Source of the DNA: DYGX01 sp035325905
Lineage (GTDB): Bacteria > Chloroflexota > Anaerolineae > Aggregatilineales > Aggregatilineaceae
Reading direction: 5' to 3'
NCBI GenBank assembly: GCA_035325905.1
Contig: DAOKYY010000088.1
Location: forward strand, 1-16,118
DNA length: 16,118 nucleotides
The notes below the pieces were generated by a model that was given only the letters and a program-made list of their open reading frames with translations, made no database searches and was not told the origin of the DNA. Position numbers and translations under genes: made by a program. Shown here piece by piece: positions 5,523-11,672 of the stretch; within the stretch, counting starts at the first letter, position 1; every line of letters starts with the position of its first letter.

Positions 5523-7410
5523 GCTGCCCCTTTACCCCTTCGCGGCGATTGCGCCATACAGCCGTGATCGTTGTCCCTTCGCCGACCGCGCTCTGAATAT
5601 CCAGCTCGGCGCCAAGCGCGCGAGCGCGCTCGCGCATAATTCCCAGACCCAGCGAGGTTGCGGGCGTCTGGCTGGTCTCGAAGCCACGCCCGTTGTCTGA
5701 AATTCGAAGCGTGACGCCGTCCGGCGCGCCGATGACGTGGACGCGTACTTCCGTCGCGCGCGAATGCTTGACGATATTATTCAGCGCTTCTTGCGCAATA
5801 TAATAATACGCCGTCTGGACATCGCCGGGCATATCTTGATCGCCTTCGACTTCCAGCGTGACTTTCATTCGCGTGCGACCGATCACCGCCGCCGTCAGCT
5901 GGCTGAGCAGCTCGGCCAGGTTGGCTTCGAGCAGCGTCGAGGGGCGAAGCTCAAGCAGAAGCGTGCGCATCTCGGCCTGCGCGCCGCGCGTCAGGCGGTA
6001 AAGCTCCTCAAGCTGCTGGCGCGCGCGCTCCGGCTGTCGCTCCCACAGGCGAGGCAGGGCTTCGGCGATCACAGCGGCGGAAAAGAGCGTCTGGCTGACC
6101 GCGTCGTGCAGGTCGCGCGCCAGGCGCTGCCGTTCTTCCAGCACCGCCAGCGCCTGCGCTTTCTCGTGAAGCTGGGCGTTCTGAATCGCGATGGCAGCCT
6201 GGTCGGCGAAGGCTTGCAGCCGTTCAGCATGAACAACCGTGAAGAAGTTCGGCGTCGCGCTGTTTAGATGCAAAAACCCGATCGTGTTGCCTTTCAGGCG
6301 GATCGGCGCGCCGGTGTACGAGCGGAAGCGACGCAGCGGCTCAGGCTTGCGCTCGTACCACGCCTCGTCCAGTGTCGGGGTGATCACCGGCTGGCCGCTC
6401 GCCGCCATCTGGTACAGCTCTGGCGTATCCTCGACGCGCTGCCGGGTATTGAGCAGCCAATCCTCGACCTCCTGCTCGCGGAACCCCTGCGTGCGCACGA
6501 CGCGCGCCACGCCGTTTTCAATCAGCATGATGTAGGCGGCGTCGTGGGGAACGACCAACCCGATGTTGGTCAGGATACGCTCCATCACTTCGTCCAGATC
6601 GAGCGTGCTGGTCAGAGCCGTCGCGATATTGCGCAGCGCCTCGGCCAGGACTCGCTGGCGATGCTCGGCGGCCTGCACCATCTTGATCTCGGTGATGTCC
6701 GTGCAGACGCTGATCAGCCCGATGTGCCGCCCGGCTTCGTCGCGGATGCTGTCGGCGCGCATCAGCGTCGGGACGACCTCGTCCCCCTTGGTCTTTAGCT
6801 CGACTTCACCGGTCCAGGTGCGCCCTTCGCGCATCGCGGCGAAGATGTCAACGGCGATCTGCGGATTGGTGAACAGTGACGCGGAAATGCCGCGCACATT
6901 CAGCTCGTTGACAGTGTACCCGTAGAGATCGACAAACGCCTGGTTGTTGTAGATCGCCGTGCCGTCCACGTCAGCGATGATAATCGCGTCGCTGATGCTC
7001 TCGATCGCCTTGCTGGTGAAGAGCAGGCGTTCATGCTCCATCTTCAGATCAAGCGTCGCCTGACGGTTCTGGAGCAGCGTCCCAAGCCGGTACTGCACTT
7101 CGAGCGGCTGCGCCTGCGGGCTGAGCAGCTCGTCCACGGTCTGCCAGTGCGGGCGAGGGACCTCGTTCACCAGGTCTTCGCCGGAGCCGAGGAACAGCAC
7201 CGGCAGCGCGACCGGAAAGGCGTCTTCCTTGCGCGCCTTGAGCCACGCGCCATGCTCGACCAGCGCGCCGGCATCGACGATACACAGGTCGAAGCGCTGA
7301 GCCGGTAGCGTCGGGCCAGCGGCGAACAGAACGTCATAACGGGCGCTGAGCCAGTCCGCGAGCCGGTGCCGGTGACGCTCATTGCTTGCGAGCAGCAGAA
7401 TACGGTTCAT
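5485..7410 (-). CDS. Soluble PAS-GAF NarL-family sensor histidine kinase
   Basis: A 641-residue sensor kinase with no membrane segment, so cytoplasmic. Domains in order: a receiver-like N-terminus (about 1-115) with Asp46 in DLCIVDAG but without the usual acidic pair; PAS (about 130-245, ISDAIIIADVDG to TDITE); GAF (about 265-415); HisKA_3 dimerisation domain (about 425-490) with phosphoacceptor His435 in RLARDLHDAVSQTLFS; and a HATPase_c domain (about 530-622) with N-box QEALNNIVKHS, G1 SDNGRGF and G2 LGLGIMRERA. All catalytic motifs look intact. It should phosphorylate the overlapping NarL-type regulator. The input is unknown; PAS and GAF suggest a small ligand, haem/flavin or redox cue, but no cofactor residue can be named. 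The start at 7410 has only a weak GGGA upstream but places the receiver-like fold at the N-terminus without an odd extension. Confidence 0.93.
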   Translation of the reverse strand: MNRILLLASNERHRHRLADWLSARYDVLFAAGPTLPAQRFDLCIVDAGALVEHGAWLKARKEDAFPVALPVLFLGSGEDLVNEVPRPHWQTVDELLSPQAQPLEVQYRLGTLLQNRQATLDLKMEHERLLFTSKAIESISDAIIIADVDGTAIYNNQAFVDLYGYTVNELNVRGISASLFTNPQIAVDIFAAMREGRTWTGEVELKTKGDEVVPTLMRADSIRDEAGRHIGLISVCTDITEIKMVQAAEHRQRVLAEALRNIATALTSTLDLDEVMERILTNIGLVVPHDAAYIMLIENGVARVVRTQGFREQEVEDWLLNTRQRVEDTPELYQMAASGQPVITPTLDEAWYERKPEPLRRFRSYTGAPIRLKGNTIGFLHLNSATPNFFTVVHAERLQAFADQAAIAIQNAQLHEKAQALAVLEERQRLARDLHDAVSQTLFSAAVIAEALPRLWERQPERARQQLEELYRLTRGAQAEMRTLLLELRPSTLLEANLAELLSQLTAAVIGRTRMKVTLEVEGDQDMPGDVQTAYYYIAQEALNNIVKHSRATEVRVHVIGAPDGVTLRISDNGRGFETSQTPATSLGLGIMRERARALGAELDIQSAVGEGTTITAVWRNRREGVKGQHERTEAYSYHDR

Positions 7411-7462
7411 CAGGCGGTCCCAGTCTACTCCAGCGCCCCGATGCGCCGAATGGCCGAGTCGG

Positions 7463-7491
7463 ATACTATGTTGTTATGAATTATCTCAAAA
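7463..7491 (-). promoter_or_regulatory. Candidate promoter for the kinase/regulator operon
   Basis: The 160-base gap before the kinase holds a conspicuously AT-rich patch. On the minus strand TAGTAT (7463-7468, 4 of 6 to the -10) lies 17 bases from TTTTGA (7486-7491) or 15 bases from TTGAGA (7484-7489, 5 of 6 to the -35). It is the only promoter-like site in the gap; evidence is motif match alone. Confidence 0.35.
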
Positions 7492-7570
7492 CTGAAGCGC
7501 GACCGCGAAGGCAAACCGTCAGTTCGGCTGAAGATGCGCTCCTGGCCTTCCGGCGAGCGGCGGCGATCAC

Positions 7571-8365
7571 TCAGGCGTCCGGCGGCGAGGAATCGCGCTG
7601 GTCATTCCAGGTCACGTTGGCCGCACGCAGCAGCTCGCGCACGCGGTTATGCGCCAGCGCCCGCTGGAACACCGCTTCGGTGACTTGCTGCCCGCGCGCC
7701 GCGATCAGCCACCCTTCCGGGCTGCGAATATCCCACAACAGGGAGCGCCCGCGCGCCATTTCTACCATGCCGGACAGGGTGGAATCGCGCATTTCCTTCG
7801 CCGCAACCGGGTCGTCGCTCGACTGACCCGTGTCATTCAGCTTGATGCGCCGCACGCTCTCGATCTGGCGCCGCACCACGTCCGCCACCTCAGGCGCGAC
7901 CCAGACGGTCGGCGGCTCCAGGCGCAGGGGATAGCTGACAGAGATGAACGCGCAGTGGGAGCTGGCTTCTTCGATAAGCCGCCCGCACACTTCGTAGCCT
8001 TTTGTCGCGCCTGTCCGCCGGTTGAAGAACAGATCCGTGATCACGCCGAGGTCAACGCCATCTGTGGTGCACATCCGGGTGCCCCGCAGCCGGGTGTTGC
8101 CTTCCAGAATACGCTGAAGCTCCGGTATATCCCGCGCATCGACAATCGATTGCGGCGAGCGCACGACAATCGCATCCACGCTGGCCGAGACGACTTCGGA
8201 CCACGGGATCACCTGGGCGCGGCTCATCCAGCCGCCTTTGTCGGTCAGGAGACCCAGCAGGCGCAATTTATCCGTCGATACGACGATGTCCTGGGTCATC
8301 TGGTGGGTCTGCTCACCATCTGGGGTGACGACGGGCAGCCCGATCAGGTCTGAGCCTTTCAGCAT
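7571..8365 (-). CDS. Protein with two PRC-barrel-like segments
   Basis: A 264-residue, soluble, probably cytoplasmic protein. Residues 1-68 form a first PRC-barrel-like unit (MLKGSDLIGLPVVTPDGEQ, then VVSTDKLRLLGLLTDKGGW and VIPWSEVV). Residues 92-157 form a second (RLRGTRMCTTDGVDLGVITDLFFNRRTGATKGYEV). A C-terminal module (about 190-255) has a distinctive hairpin/helix pattern, DIRSPEGWLIAARGQQVTE then an Arg/Ala-rich helix. PRC barrels occur in photosynthetic reaction centre H subunits, in RimM and in many small bacterial proteins of unknown role, so no function is assigned. The 8365 start was chosen over an in-frame ATG at 8467 because the PRC motif begins directly after it, AAGAAG lies upstream, and the 34-residue extension is Cys/Arg-rich and unlike coding sequence. 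The gene is transcribed toward the kinase operon with a 160-base gap. Confidence 0.82.
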   Translation of the reverse strand: MLKGSDLIGLPVVTPDGEQTHQMTQDIVVSTDKLRLLGLLTDKGGWMSRAQVIPWSEVVSASVDAIVVRSPQSIVDARDIPELQRILEGNTRLRGTRMCTTDGVDLGVITDLFFNRRTGATKGYEVCGRLIEEASSHCAFISVSYPLRLEPPTVWVAPEVADVVRRQIESVRRIKLNDTGQSSDDPVAAKEMRDSTLSGMVEMARGRSLLWDIRSPEGWLIAARGQQVTEAVFQRALAHNRVRELLRAANVTWNDQRDSSPPDA

Positions 8366-8506
8366 TAGCGTTCTTCTTTTGGCACCAAACCGGGCCTGCG
8401 ATGCGCTTTGGCGGTGGGATGCGTGAAGCCGGCGCAGAGAAGGCGCGCAGCAACAAAGCTGCCACAAGGGCCAAGACGGATGTAGCGTGCGGCTGTTCCC
8501 ATCGCC

Positions 8507-8515
8507 TTATCCACA
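8507..8515 (+). promoter_or_regulatory. Isolated perfect DnaA box TTATCCACA
   Basis: The 9-mer TTATCCACA matches the canonical DnaA-binding consensus exactly. It sits in the 284-base gap between pckA and the PRC-barrel gene, 142 bases upstream of the latter's start. I noticed no second box, AT-rich unwinding region or replication gene nearby, so this is not an origin. It may be a chance match or a DnaA titration/regulatory site. Confidence 0.3.
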
Positions 8516-8571
8516 GCATAGGGTCAAAACGTTTCGGGTGCATGAGAAAAGCGGCACATATAGAGGGGGGT

Positions 8572-8601
8572 CAGGTGGCCTATTCCGCAATAGGCCACCT
8601 G
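8572..8601 (-). terminator. Perfect 13-bp hairpin downstream of pckA
   Basis: CAGGTGGCCTATT and its exact complement AATAGGCCACCTG (8572-8584, 8589-8601) flank a 4-nt loop 48 bases beyond the pckA stop codon. The stem is very stable but is followed on the minus strand by a C-run rather than T, so the usual rho-independent signature is absent. It is most likely a 3'-end hairpin of the aminotransferase-pckA transcript. Confidence 0.5.
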
Positions 8602-8649
8602 GCTCGGCACCAGCGGGCAGGCCGCACAGCGGCGTAAGCCTTGCTCCGC

Positions 8650-10293
8650 CTAACTCAAATGCGGCCCCGCCGCGCGCACTTCGGGCGGGCAATCGGCGGC
8701 GAACTTCTGGAAGTTGTCCACGAAGCGCGAGGCAAGCTGGCGATAGCGTGTCCAGTAGTCATCCTGGCGCGCCCACGACACCGCCGGGTTAAGAATTTCG
8801 TCGGGCACGCCTGGACAGGACGCGGGGACCTTGAAACCGAAGACCGGGTCTTCGCGGTATTCGACCTCGCTGAGCTGTCCGGCGAGCGCGGCGTTCAGCA
8901 GCGCGCGCGTATGGCGGATGCTGATCCGCTTGCCGACGCCGTATGCGCCGCCGATCCAGCCGGTGTTGAGCAGCCAGCAGGTCGCGCCATAGCGCAGTAT
9001 CTTGCGCTTGAGCAGATCGGCGTAGACCGCCGGGTGGTGGACCATGAACGGCGCGCCGAAGCAGGTGCTAAACGTGATCTTTGGCTCGGCGCCCAGGCCG
9101 ATCTCCGTGCCTCCGACTTTCGAGGTGTAGCCGGAGATGAAGTGATAGAGCGCCTGATCGGGCGTCAGGCGGGCCAGCGGCGGCATCACGCCCTGCGCGT
9201 CGCAGGTCAGCAGGATGATATTGCGCGGGTGGCCGCCCATCTTCGACGGGATGGCGTTGCCGATGAAAGTCAGCGGGTACGAGGCGCGTGTATTTTCGGT
9301 GATGCGGTCGTCGTTGAGATCGATCAGCCGCGACAACGGGTCCGCCACCACGTTTTCAAGGATCGTGCCAAAGCGGTGCGTCGCGGCGAAAATCTGCGGC
9401 TCCGCCGAGGCCGAAAGCTGGATCACCTTCGCGTAGCAGCCGTCCTCGAAGTTGAAGATGCCTTCATCGCTCCAGCCGTGCTCGTCGTCGCCGATCAGCC
9501 CGCGCGACGGGTCCGCCGAGAGAGTCGTCTTGCCGGTTCCGCTCAGGCCGAAGAACAGCGCGGTATCACCCTGCGGCCCCTGGTTGGCCGAGCAGTGCAT
9601 GGTCATGATGCCGTCGAGCGGTAGCAGGTAATTCATGACCGTGAAGATCGCCTTCTTGATTTCCCCGGCGTAGGCGGAGTTGCCGATGATGCACATCCGC
9701 TGCTCGAAGCTGAGCGCGATGACCGTCGGGCTGCGGGTGCCGTCGATCGATTCGGACGCTTGGAACGACGGCGCGCAGATCACCGTGAACTCTGGCACGT
9801 GCTGGCGGTATTCCTCGCGGCTGGACGGCGTGATGAACATATTGCGCGCGAACAGGCTGTGCCAGGCGTACTCGGTGACGATCCGGATCGGCAGGCGGTA
9901 ATTCGGGTCTGCCCCCGCGTAACAGTCCTGCACGAACAGGTCACGCCCCTGGAGGAAGCCCTGGAGCCGGCCGAACAGCTCGTCGAACTTATCGGCGGCG
10001 AGCGGGCGGTTGTATTCGCCCCACCAGACGTGGTCTTGGCTGGACGGCTCGCGGACGATCATCTTGTCCTGCGCGGCGCGGGCGGTGTGCTTGCCGGTCT
10101 CGACCACCACCGGCCCATCGCGCGAGATCATGCCCTCGCGCCGGAAGATGATCTCCTCGACCAGCGCCTCAGGCGGCAGATTCCAGTACACGGTGCTTAG
10201 ATTCGCCAATCCCTGATTGAGCAGGCCATATTCGGCTTTGTACTCGCGGGCCTGGTCCTGGGCCGGCGTTTTGATGTTGAGCAGGTTGTTCAT
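8650..10293 (-). CDS. pckA: Phosphoenolpyruvate carboxykinase (ATP)
   Basis: Cytoplasmic gluconeogenic enzyme: oxaloacetate + ATP gives PEP + CO2 + ADP. The 547-residue protein is full family length. Visible motifs are substrate-side Arg72 and YNRPL (94-98), YAGEIKK with Lys213/214, MHCSAN with metal ligand His233, P-loop FGLSGTGKTTLSADP (248-262), kinase-2 IGDDEHGW (267-274) with Asp269/270, and TENTRASYP with Arg336. The N-terminal motif usually written GRS(P/A)xDK is here ARAAQDK (71-77): the Arg is kept but Gly and Ser are replaced. The start at 10293 was chosen over an in-frame ATG at 10536 because it overlaps the aminotransferase stop as ATGA, and the longer frame only reads the aminotransferase gene in another frame. 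The operon supplies oxaloacetate directly from the aminotransferase. Confidence 0.97.
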   Translation of the reverse strand: MNNLLNIKTPAQDQAREYKAEYGLLNQGLANLSTVYWNLPPEALVEEIIFRREGMISRDGPVVVETGKHTARAAQDKMIVREPSSQDHVWWGEYNRPLAADKFDELFGRLQGFLQGRDLFVQDCYAGADPNYRLPIRIVTEYAWHSLFARNMFITPSSREEYRQHVPEFTVICAPSFQASESIDGTRSPTVIALSFEQRMCIIGNSAYAGEIKKAIFTVMNYLLPLDGIMTMHCSANQGPQGDTALFFGLSGTGKTTLSADPSRGLIGDDEHGWSDEGIFNFEDGCYAKVIQLSASAEPQIFAATHRFGTILENVVADPLSRLIDLNDDRITENTRASYPLTFIGNAIPSKMGGHPRNIILLTCDAQGVMPPLARLTPDQALYHFISGYTSKVGGTEIGLGAEPKITFSTCFGAPFMVHHPAVYADLLKRKILRYGATCWLLNTGWIGGAYGVGKRISIRHTRALLNAALAGQLSEVEYREDPVFGFKVPASCPGVPDEILNPAVSWARQDDYWTRYRQLASRFVDNFQKFAADCPPEVRAAGPHLS

Positions 10294-11507
10294 AGCCAGT
10301 CCCTGACCATTTTGCGGTCGCCAATGTAGATTTCGTTCGGCGCGTTGGGGTCCAGCGCCCACTTCATCCGCTCCACGCCTTCGAGAACATCCTTCACTGA
10401 CCCGGCGTAACTCAGTCGCAGGTGCCCTTCCATCCCGAACGGCTCGCCGGGCACGGTGACGACCAGCGCCTTCTTCAGCAGGAAGGTCGCCAGTTCCAGC
10501 GAGTTGGCGCTGTAGGCGCGGAAATCCGGCAGGCAATAGAAGGTTCCCTGGGGTTTCTGGGTGACGACGCCAGTGAACCCGCGCAGCTCATTCATGATCA
10601 CATCGCGGTTGTTCTGGATCGTCAGGCGCAGGTTTTCGACGACGCTCTGCACGCCGGTGAGCGCGCCTTCCGCCGCCGCCTGCGAAACGACCGACGGGCA
10701 CGACGTGGTCTGCGCCTGGATTGCGGTCATGACCTCGATCAGCCGGCGCGGCCCGACCGCCCAGCCGATGCGGAAGCCGGTCATGCCGTACAGCTTCGAA
10801 ACGCCGTTGACCAGCACGATGTGCGAGTCCTCGACATCTCTGGATGTGTACTGGTAGGCGGACGGCGCGCAGGCGCCGTCGAACACCAGCTTATGATAGA
10901 TGTCATCCATGATCAGGTACAGATCGCGGCTCTCCGCCAGCTCGACCAGCTGCGCGATCAGCTCCGGCGGGTAAATCGCGCCGGACGGGTTGTTCGGGCT
11001 GTTGACGATGATCGCCCTGGTGTAGGGGCTGATCGCGCGCTCGATCTCCTCAAAGCGCGGCACGAACGAGCCATCTTCCGGCGTGACGATCACCGGCACG
11101 CCGTAAACCATGCGCACCATCTCCGGGTAGCTGACCCAATACGGCGCCAGCAGGATGATCTCGTCCTGCGGATCGGTGATCGCGAACAGCAGGTTGTAGA
11201 GCGCCTGCTTATCGCCGGTCGAGATAATCACATTTTCCGGCGCGACCTGCCGCCCGTAATTCTCTTCGGTGTAGCGGATCACGGCTTTCTTCAGCGAGGG
11301 AAGGCCGTCGGATGGCGCGTATTTGATGTCGCCGGTTTTCAGCTTGGCGGCGGAGCTGAGGATCGCCGCGATCGGCGCTTTGTTCTTTGGCTCGCCGATG
11401 CCGAGGTGGATCACCGGCTCGCCGCGCTCGCGCAGCAGGCGCGCCGCCTCGTTGAGCGCAAGCGTGGGCGACTCCTTAATTGTTCGGGCCAGTTGGCTAA
11501 GACTCAT
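10290..11507 (-). CDS. Class I PLP-dependent aminotransferase, aspartate-type
   Basis: A 405-residue fold-type I aminotransferase, cytoplasmic, of the aspartate/prephenate aminotransferase (Ib) kind. Markers are HLGIGEP (34-40), KYAPSDGLPSLKKAV, APYWVSYPEM (121-130), SPNNPSG (170-176), Asp201 in LIMDDIYHKLVF for the PLP ring nitrogen, Tyr204, the Schiff-base Lys238 in VNGVSKLYGMTGFRIGW, and Arg364 in HLRLSYAG for the substrate carboxylate. It should convert aspartate plus 2-oxoglutarate to oxaloacetate plus glutamate, although related enzymes accept other amino acids. The start at 11507 is set by GGGAGG 10 bases upstream; the ATG at 11525 overlaps that ribosome-binding site and is rejected. 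The final residues (from about 386) extend slightly beyond the usual fold. It overlaps pckA by 4 bases. Confidence 0.94.
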   Translation of the reverse strand: MSLSQLARTIKESPTLALNEAARLLRERGEPVIHLGIGEPKNKAPIAAILSSAAKLKTGDIKYAPSDGLPSLKKAVIRYTEENYGRQVAPENVIISTGDKQALYNLLFAITDPQDEIILLAPYWVSYPEMVRMVYGVPVIVTPEDGSFVPRFEEIERAISPYTRAIIVNSPNNPSGAIYPPELIAQLVELAESRDLYLIMDDIYHKLVFDGACAPSAYQYTSRDVEDSHIVLVNGVSKLYGMTGFRIGWAVGPRRLIEVMTAIQAQTTSCPSVVSQAAAEGALTGVQSVVENLRLTIQNNRDVIMNELRGFTGVVTQKPQGTFYCLPDFRAYSANSLELATFLLKKALVVTVPGEPFGMEGHLRLSYAGSVKDVLEGVERMKWALDPNAPNEIYIGDRKMVRDWL

Positions 11508-11555
11508 ACAGGGGATGCCTCCCATAAATTTATCGAGGCGAAAACGGGGGAGGGC

Positions 11556-11585
11556 GCCTCCGGGAAGCTGCTCTCCGCCGGAGGC
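11556..11585 (-). other. Leader hairpin upstream of the aminotransferase gene
   Basis: GCCTCCGG and CCGGAGGC form a perfect 8-bp stem with a 14-nt loop, inside the presumed leader between the candidate promoter and the aminotransferase start. It could fold in the mRNA and affect translation or decay. It matches no riboswitch that I recognise. Confidence 0.4.
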
Positions 11586-11625
11586 CAGCCGGTGAGCGAC
11601 CGCCTCAGCGCGCTCATTGTTCTGA

Positions 11626-11653
11626 ATTTTACAAGCGCGCTTAAATCAGGCAA
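11626..11653 (-). promoter_or_regulatory. Candidate promoter and operator of the aminotransferase-pckA operon
   Basis: The minus strand has TTGCCT (11648-11653, 4 of 6 to -35) and TAAAAT (11626-11631, 5 of 6 to -10) with a 16-base spacer. The spacer contains AAGCGCGCTT (11633-11642), a perfect 10-bp palindrome. A regulator bound there would block RNA polymerase, so this is a plausible repressor site. This is the only AT-rich element in the 165 bases before the aminotransferase start. Confidence 0.5.
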
Positions 11654-11672
11654 GTCGGGCGACGAGCGCGCG

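Noticed and set aside
7476..7826. Plus-strand ATG frame beginning in the AT-rich gap before the kinase
   Set aside because: It has no ribosome-binding site, soon becomes the antisense of the PRC-barrel gene, and its AT-rich start is better explained as the kinase promoter.
8313..8543. 76-residue minus-strand frame with a hydrophobic stretch before the PRC-barrel gene
   Set aside because: It overlaps the start of the PRC-barrel gene in a different frame, and its second half is Arg/Pro rich. One hydrophobic stretch in the intergenic part is not enough to support a gene.
8366..8649. Possible replication origin around the DnaA box
   Set aside because: I noticed only one box, with no AT-rich unwinding element and no dnaA, dnaN or parAB gene nearby.
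8641..9624. 327-residue plus-strand frame opposite pckA
   Set aside because: It is antisense to a highly conserved enzyme and shows typical shadow composition.
11508..11672. Possible riboswitch in the aminotransferase leader
   Set aside because: There is one simple hairpin only; no conserved riboswitch core, and no terminator/anti-terminator pair or T-run could be found.
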